Part shown: positions 8,387 through 15,948 of the stretch, one piece after another | How the letters are laid out: each line of letters begins with the position of its first letter | How positions within the stretch are numbered: position 1 is the first letter of the stretch | Virus record (IMG/VR): IMGVR_UViG_3300047299_000186 | Coordinates: 1 to 24,927 of that record | DNA length: 24,927 nucleotides | Direction: 5' to 3' (one strand) | DNA from: a virus | The notes under the pieces: generated by a model | The model's input: only the letters and a program-made list of their open reading frames with translations | What the model was told of the DNA's origin: nothing | Database searches by the model: none | Made by a program: the position numbers and the translations under genes

Positions 8387-8896
8387 TTACGAGAGAGAAA
8401 CAACAGCCGTAGCGGAGTCGATAGCGGGAAGGACTTCGGTGTTTTGCAGTAAAACAGAGAACTTCGCAACCACAAGGGCACGTTCTTCCCAAAGTGTGTC
8501 CTGAATTGCGCTCGAAAGATCCACCGCGCGCGCTTCAATGGTGCCTACCGCTATCGAGCGCAGTGCGCGCGCACCGTGGTCGTTGCGCAGCACGCGCGCG
8601 AGCAGGTTAGCTCGGTCGTAAGCGCCCGCTCTAAAAAGCTGAATGTTTGTGGTCACTGTCGTGAGGCTGCTCTCCTCGACGATCACCGTTTCTGCGTCGT
8701 TTTCCGTGCGCTCTGAGTAGGGTGGGGCTTGCTCGTCATGCACGATCAACAGCGTCGCAAAGGGGCCGTGCGTGGGCGTCGAGCCGTTGGTGTTTGCCGG
8801 AAAAACGGACCCCTCAGGAAGGCCTAGCAGGTTGCACACCACTTTACGCAAGTCGCGGGCGACCTGTGAGATCGTGCGGCGATCTGTGACGGTCAT
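8387..8896 (-). CDS. Neck/tail terminator protein (gp12-like domain)
   Basis: This 169-aa protein starts at the ATG of an ATGA overlap with the upstream gene; a start further upstream (8947) would overlap that gene by 55 bp and is not favoured. The text 'GPFATLLIVHDEQAPPYSER TEN', then 'LTTVTTNIQLFRAGAYDRAN LLARVLRN' and 'EERALVVAKFSVLLQNTEV' matches the phage neck terminator / LIC_12616-type family. This family is usually ~150-170 aa with a fold like lambda gpU. It caps the growing tail tube and provides the docking surface for the head connector. Surrounding genes are all neck components. Confidence 0.75.
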   Translation of the reverse strand: MTVTDRRTISQVARDLRKVVCNLLGLPEGSVFPANTNGSTPTHGPFATLLIVHDEQAPPYSERTENDAETVIVEESSLTTVTTNIQLFRAGAYDRANLLARVLRNDHGARALRSIAVGTIEARAVDLSSAIQDTLWEERALVVAKFSVLLQNTEVLPAIDSATAVVSLS

Positions 8897-9252
8897 AGGT
8901 TCACCTGCGTGCACGTGGCTTTGTAAAAGCCGCCTTCGTGCTTCCAAAACGTCACTTCGTTTACGCGGTAGTCTCTACCGTTGTACGTGACAACATCCGC
9001 GGCTTGGCCGTTCACACCGCACTGTAAAAGTGTCTTTGTCCACACGACACACATCGTGTCTTCGCGCTCTCCCTCAGGCGTGTAGCGTGCCCGCGTTTCC
9101 ACAGGTGCCGGCTGCACTACGCCGTAGGCTTGAATGACAGTGTTGGGCAGCTCGACGGGTGCACCCGAGGTATCGCGCACACGCAGTGCACGCGTGATCG
9201 TGAAAGGCTGTACAAGGTCTGGATCGTCAAATATCTCGTCGACGGTGATCAT
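8893..9252 (-). CDS. Head-tail connector / neck protein
   Basis: This 119-aa protein starts at an ATG overlapping the previous stop (ATGA). It is mostly beta: 'LVQPFTITRALRVRDTSGAP', 'NTVIQAYGVVQPA', 'EDTMCVVWTKTLLQCG', 'ADVVTYNGRDYRVNEVTFWK' and 'GFYKATCTQVNL'. The last segment ('Y.V..v..w..gGfy.a.c..v..') is the usual ending of phage head-closure or stopper proteins, which plug the connector after DNA packaging. Size and place (between the gp10-like protein and the neck terminator) agree. No catalytic motif is seen. Confidence 0.7.
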   Translation of the reverse strand: MITVDEIFDDPDLVQPFTITRALRVRDTSGAPVELPNTVIQAYGVVQPAPVETRARYTPEGEREDTMCVVWTKTLLQCGVNGQAADVVTYNGRDYRVNEVTFWKHEGGFYKATCTQVNL

Positions 9253-9728
9253 TTGCTATTTCCGACCAGCCACGTGATGGACTGGCGCAAAAGACCTGTG
9301 TTGATCAACGGCATCGAAGAGCCTTTGCGCTTGATCGTGTAGGGTGCGTTCGGAGCAAAACCACCATCGGCAATGCCCTGTTTTACCTGCCCAGCAACGT
9401 AGGCACCCACACGCCCCAAAATGCGATCCGCTTTCGCGCGCACTTCAGCGGGCGAGCCTAGACGATCGATCGCTTTAGTGAGCATCGTGGCCGCTTCTTT
9501 TTTCGATCGCTCCAAACCACGCTGTAAAAAGGGGCGCGCAGGGATGCGCCCGTCACTCGAGCCAAATTCATTTATCGTGGCCACTTGTGCCATGGATAAA
9601 GGCGAACCAAGCGCCTGTTCAGAGTCGGGAACACCCACACGCACGTAGCGCCCGCGCAACGCTTCAAGCGCTTTCGCAAGTCGCTGCGCGACTTCTGGAT
9701 TGATGTTGCTGTGCAGGTTCACTTTCAC
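9249..9728 (-). CDS. HK97 gp10-like / minor neck protein
   Basis: This 159-aa protein starts at the ATG of a 4-bp overlap. The conserved core reads 'RYVRVGVPDSEQALGSPLSM' then AQVATINEFG, 'GRIPARPFLQRGLERSKKEA' and 'GFAPNAPYTIKRKGSSMPLI' followed by NTGLLRQSITW. This is the signature of the phage gp10-like family ('a.ve.GT..iPaRPFLr...d' and 'PL.dTG.L..Si'). Members are ~130-170 aa and take part in head-tail joining. Both signature blocks are intact. Confidence 0.85.
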   Translation of the reverse strand: MKVNLHSNINPEVAQRLAKALEALRGRYVRVGVPDSEQALGSPLSMAQVATINEFGSSDGRIPARPFLQRGLERSKKEAATMLTKAIDRLGSPAEVRAKADRILGRVGAYVAGQVKQGIADGGFAPNAPYTIKRKGSSMPLINTGLLRQSITWLVGNSK

Positions 9729-10147
9729 GAGAACGCCCCCGTCGGCCGGATGTCGCCACCGGCCACAAGAGGACCGCGTCCAATGCCCGCGGTCACGATC
9801 ATGTAGCGCAGATATTGCCCGTAATACGTGCGTTGTAGAGGGTCGTTAGCCTCGCGGGCGATGCCTGAACTGCGCGACACAGATACTCCGCCCACGCTTT
9901 TAGAGTCGAACTCGCGGGCAAGCGCGAATGCGCCCCCGCGGCCGGCCATACCAAGCTGCAAGCAGATCTCGTGCGCCGCACGATAGAGCACGCCTTCGGC
10001 ATAATGAGCCCCCCACACATCGGGGGGCGTCCACGTTCCCGCGCGGGTGATCTGCACGCTGATCACGTCATCGGACAGCGCCACGAATGACGGCTCGCCA
10101 AGGTCGAAAAGCGCGTGAAAATCGCCCACAGTGGGAAGCGTGGCCAC
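9725..10147 (-). CDS. DUF4054-like head-tail adaptor
   Basis: This 140-aa protein begins at a GTG at 10147, two bases after the capsid stop; no ATG lies nearby. The pattern 'FHALFDLGEPSFVALSDDVI SVQI' then WGAHYAEGVLYRAAHEICLQ, 'VGGVSVSRSSGI' and 'YGQYLRYMIVTAG' matches DUF4054: an N-terminal helical 'F...FP.F...d..i...i..A' segment, a central helix over the entry channel and the 'S.G..S.S.' loop. These proteins bind the portal ring just below the capsid (gp6/gp15-like adaptors). It is the first gene after the major capsid, which is the expected place. Confidence 0.8.
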   Translation of the reverse strand: MATLPTVGDFHALFDLGEPSFVALSDDVISVQITRAGTWTPPDVWGAHYAEGVLYRAAHEICLQLGMAGRGGAFALAREFDSKSVGGVSVSRSSGIAREANDPLQRTYYGQYLRYMIVTAGIGRGPLVAGGDIRPTGAFS

Positions 10148-10149
10148 AA

Positions 10150-11361
10150 TTACACGCCGTCCATGAAGGCGTAATTTGTGGGACGCTTGAATTTGACGCC
10201 GCGTGTACAGCGACCAAAGCCGGGAATGCGCACGGTGAGTTCATCGTACTGTGGCGGCAACCACTGCAGATCCTGTGTGACCTCGAATTCGAGCGTATCA
10301 GGGCTCTTGTCGTAAGCGATCGCACGCCGATTGTTGAGGGTTGTTGCTGGATCGAACGCGTTGGTGTTCTCCAACCCAGGCCCTTGGACAATGGTCAAGG
10401 CTTGGCCCAACATGGCCGTGGTGTAGTTGTTTTGTTCGATGTAGCTCTTCAGCGATTGATTGCCTGCCGTTGTCATAGGCTGCAACCACGCGTTCATGAT
10501 GGCCGGTGCCACGATAAGCATGTTGGCGCCCGCGTTGAAGCCAGAGGCCTCGTGCACCGCAAAGAGCAGCTTGTTCACGTCGTTCAACACTTGCAGTGGT
10601 GTTGCCGTGTTCCACGTGCCTGTGATGGCTGTGACCTTGTTTCCTTGTGTCAAGGCCGGCGTCACGAAACCGTTGTACAAGGCGGGATAACGCAAAGGAT
10701 TGCCACTGACAGCCGATGCACGGCCGAAAAGCGCAAACTGATTCAGCGTGTTGTCGAACATGCGACGTGCCGCGGCGGCGCGCATAGCGTCCAACGGTTT
10801 GCGCAGGAAAGCGCTTTGCTGTAATTCAAGCACGTTCCACTGATAGCCGGCCGCAATAGGGTCAGAAACCGCCATGTCGAACACACCGGTTTTGACGTCA
10901 GCATAGGGCACCATGTCACTGGCCTGAGCAATCTCACGCGCCTCACCCGTGGTGTCACTGGTCTGCACACGGATGCTGTCCCACTGGATACCTGTTCCCC
11001 GCAACACCGGCAAAAACGCGTTGTAACGCGGTTGCACGTAGTAGCGCTCAATCATGGAGGTTTCGATACGCGCAAGCTGTGACGTGAGGTAGTTCATGCC
11101 TGTAGCATCGTCCGTCGCGTGAAGCGGGGTTTTGTGCCCGCCGGTAAGCTGTCCGCGATGCTCCACAAGCGCGAGCTGCGAAGACAGGAAGTTTGCAACC
11201 TCGCTGTCCTCTGCGATGGTTCGCCCGTTCGGTAAACGCATTTCGCGAAGCACCGGATGCTGCTTCGCCACATTCTGAAAATCGAGGTAGCGTTGTTCGT
11301 CGACAACGATCGGCGCGAGTTCACCCGACGTGTCGCGCACATGCACAAGGACTTTTTTCAT
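10150..11361 (-). CDS. Major capsid protein (DUF2184-like)
   Basis: This 403-aa protein starts at the ATG of an ATGA overlap with the cement gene. A longer reading to 11499 gives a Cys-rich nonsense N-terminus that overlaps the upstream gene and was discarded. Diagnostic segments are 'ERYYVQPRYNAFLPVLRG', 'EAREIAQASDMVPYADVKTG', 'FLRKPLDAMRAAAARRMFDN', 'FALFG' and 'LEFEVTQDLQWLPPQYDELT' then VRIPGFGRCTRGVKFKRP. The last two are strongly typical of the DUF2184 capsid family (HK97 fold). The residues before about 90 probably form the N-arm. It forms the icosahedral shell together with the cement protein encoded just upstream. Confidence 0.9.
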   Translation of the reverse strand: MKKVLVHVRDTSGELAPIVVDEQRYLDFQNVAKQHPVLREMRLPNGRTIAEDSEVANFLSSQLALVEHRGQLTGGHKTPLHATDDATGMNYLTSQLARIETSMIERYYVQPRYNAFLPVLRGTGIQWDSIRVQTSDTTGEAREIAQASDMVPYADVKTGVFDMAVSDPIAAGYQWNVLELQQSAFLRKPLDAMRAAAARRMFDNTLNQFALFGRASAVSGNPLRYPALYNGFVTPALTQGNKVTAITGTWNTATPLQVLNDVNKLLFAVHEASGFNAGANMLIVAPAIMNAWLQPMTTAGNQSLKSYIEQNNYTTAMLGQALTIVQGPGLENTNAFDPATTLNNRRAIAYDKSPDTLEFEVTQDLQWLPPQYDELTVRIPGFGRCTRGVKFKRPTNYAFMDGV

Positions 11362-12224
11362 CGCACAATCCGAACCTTTCCAAGTACACCTTTGACGGGT
11401 GTGGTATCCCAAGTAGCCCCAGTGACAGCAACACGGCCAACACCCGCAGCGCCGGCCGTCGAGGTACCTAAGGCACCTGGCACCACAGAGCCTCCCCACA
11501 AACCGCCTGTAAAAGTGTTTCCCTGCGTAAGCGAGATCACAGCATCGCCGGCAACACCGTCTTCAGCGGCCACAGCATAAACGTTGCCGAAACGCATAAA
11601 AGGCACGGCAAACGACTGAGCATAATCGATCTGACCTGTTGACGACGCCGCACGCGCGAAGGGATTGCGCACCGAGATACCGACGATCACGTCAGAATCG
11701 AGCAGTGGTTGCGAGATGCGCCCATCGAAGTTCGAGCGCACAACAGCCACACCGAAGTCGACAGCGTTGACGGCCCACGCGGTACGTGTGCCGGCTGTGA
11801 GACCAAGAACGGCGTTTGCCGTCGAAGTACCGTTGACGTCAACAACAAGACCGTTCACGGCAGAAAGAACAAGCTGGTTACCGTTGGGACCGCCGATTTG
11901 CGCGTTGATCCCCGCCCATTCTGTTTTCGCCTTGATCGCTGCGATAAACGCCGCGAGCGAAGCCACGTTGCTACCAGCGGCCAGCGTGAGACCCGAGATA
12001 GCCGCACCATTGACACCCAACGAGAGCACTTTGGTCGTCAACGTACCCGCACCGTAAAGGGCGCCAGCGGTAGCATCGGCGGAACCGATCGCCATAAAGA
12101 TTTGACGGTCATTTATACCGCTGTCAACGACGATATCGCTTGTATCCGTGACCTGACCAGGCAACCCCACAGGAAACGTTTGACCGCCCGCGGTCGTGAG
12201 ATCGGGCATTGAATTGTAAGCCAT
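11358..12224 (-). CDS. Capsid cement (decoration) protein, gp24-like, with inserted domain
   Basis: This 288-aa protein starts at the ATG of a TAATG junction, with GGAG 7 bases upstream. The N-terminus (MAYNSMPDLT, then FPVGLPGQVTDTSDIVVDSG) and the C-terminal half match the 'structural cement protein' pattern. C-terminal segments are 'NAVDFGVAVVRS', 'DSDVIVGISVRNPFAR' and 'FMRFGNVYAVAAEDGVAGDA VISL'. Between them, residues ~41-150 carry an extra domain (ADATAGALYGAG, SLAAFIAAIKAKTEW, NQLVLSAVNGLVVDVN, NAVLGLTAGT) similar to one in the 230-aa tail protein and the sheath. It would trimerise on the capsid surface and stabilise the shell. It lies directly upstream of the capsid gene. Confidence 0.8.
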   Translation of the reverse strand: MAYNSMPDLTTAGGQTFPVGLPGQVTDTSDIVVDSGINDRQIFMAIGSADATAGALYGAGTLTTKVLSLGVNGAAISGLTLAAGSNVASLAAFIAAIKAKTEWAGINAQIGGPNGNQLVLSAVNGLVVDVNGTSTANAVLGLTAGTRTAWAVNAVDFGVAVVRSNFDGRISQPLLDSDVIVGISVRNPFARAASSTGQIDYAQSFAVPFMRFGNVYAVAAEDGVAGDAVISLTQGNTFTGGLWGGSVVPGALGTSTAGAAGVGRVAVTGATWDTTPVKGVLGKVRIVR

Positions 12225-12754
12225 TACACAGCTCCGAAAGTGAAGGGTACAGCAACGCCTTCTTGCGTTGCAGAGGTGGCGCCAAGAAGGGCGCGTGAGA
12301 GAGCTTCGTCACCTGCGCGCTTTGTGGGTGCGAGGGCGGTCATTGCTGTGACCGCACGACGTGCAAGATCTTCGTCGATCGTCTTGACGTCGACGCCAGC
12401 AAGGAAAGCGTCACGCACGGTCACATGCGCAGGTTCTTTGATGGCGGCAAGTGTGGCGCGGCGAAGCGTGATTGCGTCGTCAGTGTCACCGACGGTCACG
12501 CCGAAAGCCTTGGCGCTGTCACGTGCTGCCACAAGGTCAAGTGCGCGGGCGGCGATAGCCGCGGGGGCAAGACGGGCAAGCGCTTCATCGCGGGCTTTGG
12601 TCACGTCGGAGCATTCCGCGATCTTCGCGGTCAACGTCGTGGCCGCATCACTGGCGCTTTTGCGCGCCTTTTCGAGTTCATTTTGCAGGGTACTGACGGC
12701 CGCCGCAACGTCTTCCGAGACGTCAAAGGCGTGGTCGCCGATCGTTATTTTCAT
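12224..12754 (-). CDS. Internal in-frame scaffold protein (nested in protease gene)
   Basis: Inside the protease gene an ATG at 12754 (residue 197, MKITIGDHAFDVSEDVAAAV) is preceded by GGAGA with an 8-base spacer. It lies exactly at the boundary between the protease and the coiled-coil part. The product would be 176 aa: a short beta N-terminus, a helix (LQNELEKARKSASDAATTL) and a mainly helical C-terminus. The arrangement is the same as lambda C/Nu3, where a nested start makes the scaffold separately. The motif and position are visible; use of the start is inferred. Confidence 0.55.
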   Translation of the reverse strand: MKITIGDHAFDVSEDVAAAVSTLQNELEKARKSASDAATTLTAKIAECSDVTKARDEALARLAPAAIAARALDLVAARDSAKAFGVTVGDTDDAITLRRATLAAIKEPAHVTVRDAFLAGVDVKTIDEDLARRAVTAMTALAPTKRAGDEALSRALLGATSATQEGVAVPFTFGAV

Positions 12755-13342
12755 GTGTGTTTCTCCGTCCGCGATACGACATTGCGGCCCACCGCGGGCC
12801 CTGTCGACAACGGCAATGTGGTTGACGTGTATACGACGCATAATCGCGTCGTATGCTTGCCCTTCGGGGGTGGTGCCCGGTGTGGCGTCGTATTCAAAAT
12901 CGTAGCCACAAGACAAGGCGCCTTTGCCGCTGTCTATATCGCGAATCAAAGCGGCATCGCTGATCATGACACGCGCACCAAGAAGGCCATCTTGTGGACG
13001 CGCAACGGCATCGCGCACGTGACCCTTTGCAAGGTCTTTCCAATTTTTCGGCGTGACGTCTTCTTTGGGATGTTTGTCTGTGACGGGCTTATCCTCAACC
13101 GATGCCACAGCATCGGTGGCGAAGACCTCTTCGGCCGGACGATATAAGCGGATCGGTGCGGTGCCCGTCATGCCCAATTCATGCGGCAAATACGACTGCA
13201 CACCCACACGTGCAATAACAGCGTTTGCACGCATAAAGCCCTCACGTGTTCGCTCGCGCGAACTCCCGTCAAAGGCAATAGCGTCATGCACTTTAAGCAG
13301 CATGCGCGCATTGTGCGCGCGCATATTGCGAAAGTCTAGCAT
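12224..13342 (-). CDS. Prohead protease-scaffold (DUF2213-like)
   Basis: The protein is 372 aa from the ATG at 13342 (a TTG lies just before it). No clear Shine-Dalgarno is seen. A later ATG (residue 14, 13303) sits just below a 7-bp GC hairpin at 13304-13320. The first ~190 residues match the DUF2213 family: 'KPVTDKHPKED' with candidate catalytic His91, 'GALSCGYDFEYD' with Ser144, and 'IHVNHIAVVDRARGG'. The rest is a helical scaffold domain. The protease cleaves scaffold and capsid N-arms during prohead maturation. It sits upstream of cement and capsid genes as expected. A 45-bp gap separates it from the upstream spike gene, the longest gap in the head cluster. Confidence 0.85.
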   Translation of the reverse strand: MLDFRNMRAHNARMLLKVHDAIAFDGSSRERTREGFMRANAVIARVGVQSYLPHELGMTGTAPIRLYRPAEEVFATDAVASVEDKPVTDKHPKEDVTPKNWKDLAKGHVRDAVARPQDGLLGARVMISDAALIRDIDSGKGALSCGYDFEYDATPGTTPEGQAYDAIMRRIHVNHIAVVDRARGGPQCRIADGETHMKITIGDHAFDVSEDVAAAVSTLQNELEKARKSASDAATTLTAKIAECSDVTKARDEALARLAPAAIAARALDLVAARDSAKAFGVTVGDTDDAITLRRATLAAIKEPAHVTVRDAFLAGVDVKTIDEDLARRAVTAMTALAPTKRAGDEALSRALLGATSATQEGVAVPFTFGAV

Positions 13343-13387
13343 CAAGCGATCGCGAAGCTTAATTCTTCGGTGGACAGGTCTAGGGGG

Positions 13388-15487
13388 CTAGGCCGGCAAC
13401 GTAGCCGCAATGTGCGCGAAATACGCCGCATGCCCAGCCTGATTAGGGTGTATCCCATCAGGCACACGCGTGATGTCCGTCCACAGTGACCCATCGGCAT
13501 ATGTGCACCACGGTCTAGCAGCCGCCTCGTCGGCGATTGCCGTACGATACGCGCCCAGTTGACTGCCTTTACTGTTTGCAGCTTCCGAGTTTGCAGGGAT
13601 CGGGCTCTGCGCAATGATGACAGCGTTTGGAGCGCGCGCGTGGATAGCATCCAACAGCTGCCCATATATTGGACCAAACTGCGCCGCAGATAGAGTGGAG
13701 CGGTAGTAGTCATTGAACGCCAGCTCGACCCACACAACGTTTTGTGTGATGCCGTCCATTGCTGACACGACCGAATCGGCATAGGCACCCATTTGACCTG
13801 ATGCTGGATCGGATAGGTCCCACACGGCCAAATTGCCAGCAGAGCAGTTTGTTACGTTATAGACAGCGCCCAGCACGGGATCGTCACGCAACAGCTGAAA
13901 TGCACCATTTGTTGTGATGTGGCCTGACGTTGCGCCCGTAGCGATACTGTCTCCAACGACTACCAATCGACGATCTTTTGGCGGTGCTATGTACTGTGTG
14001 GCCACGCCTCGAAACATGAGATCCTGTACAGTTGCTGCGGACGTTGTCCACCCTGTACCGTTCCACATCGCGACGTTACCACCATCTCTAATACGATATC
14101 TGTGTGCGCCTGACACTGTTGGTGTTAGCACGCCAGACAATGCTGTTAGCGTGTTATAGCTAGTATGCACACCGTCGGTTGCGAGTTGGATCTCACTAAA
14201 AACCGTATCTGATGTACGTGTGTTTTTATACACCATGATGATTGATGTACCTGATGTGGCCTCAATCTCTATTTCCGCGGACGATGCTACCTCGCCCCAT
14301 GGTAATGGGATTTTTGGCACGTGGTTTTTCTGCGATAGAGTTAATAGACCGGCTGACTGGCGTGGCACCGAGTTCTGGTTGGATGTCAGAAACGCGCAAA
14401 GGAACACGTCCATGCCGCTACATAAAACGGCATATTGTGTTGTTGGACTAGGGACCGCAACCATTGTTGCCAGGTTGATCCATGACCCATTGTTGATGCG
14501 GGCCTGTATCAGGGTAGCCATTCCGCCGCCATATTCCCAATACAGTTCGAGCGGTTGCGATTTCGAAAAATTGAACACGCCTGACGTAACAACAACGTTT
14601 GCTCCACCAAGCCGCAACGTAACAACACCGCCTGACGACATTTTTAGGTTGTTGTCCGCATCGGCATACCACAGATATGCGGTTGCGGTTGCCTGGTTAG
14701 AGTTGCTTTTGGATCTAAATCGCATATAGCCATATTGACGTGCGCCATATGCTGTTTTTACAGTCAGAACGTCAGCGGGTTGAGATGCATTTGGCGTATA
14801 TTCGCGCAATACGCCATCGGTATCTAGCTGCACAAAATCTAAACACGCATCGCGTGCGCCAGCGGCTATGCCTCCATAGGCAGTTAGGTTGTCTCCTCTA
14901 ATAGAGTACAAAAAGCCAGGCGTAGAGTAGGTCGCAGTGACCATCTCCTTGCGTTCCCAGGCTGTAGATAGCGTGCCGTTGGTCACAGCAACAACTAGCG
15001 GAGTCGCAGAATACGCGCTACTCTGATAGGACTCGCCGCCAGCAACCCCACGTACCCAGATGGAGCACGTGGCTTTGGTTATAGGTGTGCTAGCTGACGC
15101 TGACACGTTGTTACCCGACGCACAGGTGGCACGTTTAGCATTACCCGTTCCATCTGGGCCTGCTAGGCCGGAATTAGACCATACAACTGTGCCGATAGGT
15201 GCTGTGTTATTCCACGCAGACGGATCACGCCCCCAAGTGGCGCCTTGCGCAATGAGCGCATTGCCGTGAGCTTGCTCAATTGAGTAGCCTAACTCCAGAG
15301 ACGATAGCTCACGACCTATGCCGCATTCGTTTTCTGACAACATTTTGAGAGTGTTGGTGCCAGTGCGCACGCTACCTGTAGACGCACGTGTAAATGATAC
15401 CGGTGGACTACTGGCCGACAAAAACCCGTAGAAGGTGGTGTAGTCAACATCACCATCGAAACCTAAAAACAAGCCGAGTGATCGCAT
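13388..15487 (-). CDS. Head-spike-like protein with C-terminal SGNH/GDSL hydrolase
   Basis: The protein is 699 aa from the ATG at 15487 (TAATG junction, GAGG upstream). Residues ~30-170 (SPPVSFTRASTGSVRTG, GYSIEQAHGNALIAQGATWG, LAGPDGTGNAKRAT) resemble the phage head-spike fibre domain. The middle is a beta-rich, lectin-like part. Residues ~506-699 are an SGNH esterase with all blocks: GDS (Ser514), the Gly of 'NCSAGNLAVWDL', 'AFND' (Asn592) and 'DGIHPNQAGH' (Asp677, His680). It would deacetylate or de-esterify a surface polysaccharide. Sampled 60-base lines of this gene are about 47-50% GC, against 65-75% in sampled lines of neighbouring head genes, so it may be acquired. It sits in the head cluster, not with tail fibres. 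Confidence 0.8.
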   Translation of the reverse strand: MRSLGLFLGFDGDVDYTTFYGFLSASSPPVSFTRASTGSVRTGTNTLKMLSENECGIGRELSSLELGYSIEQAHGNALIAQGATWGRDPSAWNNTAPIGTVVWSNSGLAGPDGTGNAKRATCASGNNVSASASTPITKATCSIWVRGVAGGESYQSSAYSATPLVVAVTNGTLSTAWERKEMVTATYSTPGFLYSIRGDNLTAYGGIAAGARDACLDFVQLDTDGVLREYTPNASQPADVLTVKTAYGARQYGYMRFRSKSNSNQATATAYLWYADADNNLKMSSGGVVTLRLGGANVVVTSGVFNFSKSQPLELYWEYGGGMATLIQARINNGSWINLATMVAVPSPTTQYAVLCSGMDVFLCAFLTSNQNSVPRQSAGLLTLSQKNHVPKIPLPWGEVASSAEIEIEATSGTSIIMVYKNTRTSDTVFSEIQLATDGVHTSYNTLTALSGVLTPTVSGAHRYRIRDGGNVAMWNGTGWTTSAATVQDLMFRGVATQYIAPPKDRRLVVVGDSIATGATSGHITTNGAFQLLRDDPVLGAVYNVTNCSAGNLAVWDLSDPASGQMGAYADSVVSAMDGITQNVVWVELAFNDYYRSTLSAAQFGPIYGQLLDAIHARAPNAVIIAQSPIPANSEAANSKGSQLGAYRTAIADEAAARPWCTYADGSLWTDITRVPDGIHPNQAGHAAYFAHIAATLPA

Positions 15488-15948
15488 TAGTGCCTCGTAG
15501 ATACGATGTAAAAAGTCACACTCACAAGCAAGCCGCCCGCGAGAAAACAGAAACCGATAAACGCAGCCACGTTGCGCAACGTGGTCTTGATCTCGGTCAC
15601 GGCCACGCTTTGCGCGGCGATCATCACGGCGTGTGCATTGATCTTGCTTTCCGTGTCCATGAAACGAACGTCGTGGCCGTCGAGCCGCGTTTCCACAACC
15701 TTCACGGCGGCACACGCTGCTTTGTGGGCGCTCTCACGTAAAACGTCAGGCAGATCACGCAACGGCGCCAAGCCGTCGCGAATCGACGTGCTCATTTTGT
15801 GGATGCTATCCGTGGCCGTCGCAAGGCGATCTAGGACCTGCGCGTGGCGAATAGGGGGCGGCGGCTCCGACGGTTCGTCCGTGTCCTCTTCGTCAGGCAG
15901 GGTACCTCGTATTGTGCGGCGCGGGTTCATGGATGGTGTGTATGTCAT
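15487..15948 (-). CDS. C-terminal tail-anchored membrane protein, unassigned
   Basis: This 153-aa protein starts at the ATG of an ATGA overlap. It has three parts: residues 1-35 are acidic and Pro-rich (DEEDTDEPSEPPPPIR); ~36-125 are helical, with heptad-like spacing (RLATATDSIHKMSTSIRDGL and later segments); and ~127-149 form one strong membrane span (VAAFIGFCFLAGGLLVSVTF) followed by only four residues. This topology suits a tail-anchored membrane protein. It is odd between the MuF and head-spike genes. Possible roles are a holin-like or spanin-like lysis factor, or a virion membrane-interacting protein. I do not recognise the family. Confidence 0.75.
   Translation of the reverse strand: MTYTPSMNPRRTIRGTLPDEEDTDEPSEPPPPIRHAQVLDRLATATDSIHKMSTSIRDGLAPLRDLPDVLRESAHKAACAAVKVVETRLDGHDVRFMDTESKINAHAVMIAAQSVAVTEIKTTLRNVAAFIGFCFLAGGLLVSVTFYIVSTRH

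Noticed and set aside
10087-10824. Plus-strand open frame of 245 codons opposite the capsid gene
   Set aside because: Shadow of the capsid gene, no ribosome-binding site and no recognisable protein.
11362-11499. 46-residue Cys/Trp-rich extension of the capsid frame
   Set aside because: It lies inside the cement gene in another frame; the ATGA start at 11361 gives the expected capsid N-terminus.
12425-13147. Plus-strand open frame of 240 codons opposite the protease gene
   Set aside because: Shadow of a well-supported DUF2213-like gene.
13342-13788. Minus-strand open frame of 148 codons overlapping the SGNH domain end
   Set aside because: The SGNH frame there contains the catalytic DGIHP motif; this frame is an Arg/Ser-rich shadow.
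15488-15715. 76-residue upstream extension of the spike/SGNH frame
   Set aside because: It overlaps the membrane-protein gene, is Arg/Cys-rich nonsense, and the ATG at 15487 has a Shine-Dalgarno and a TAATG junction.
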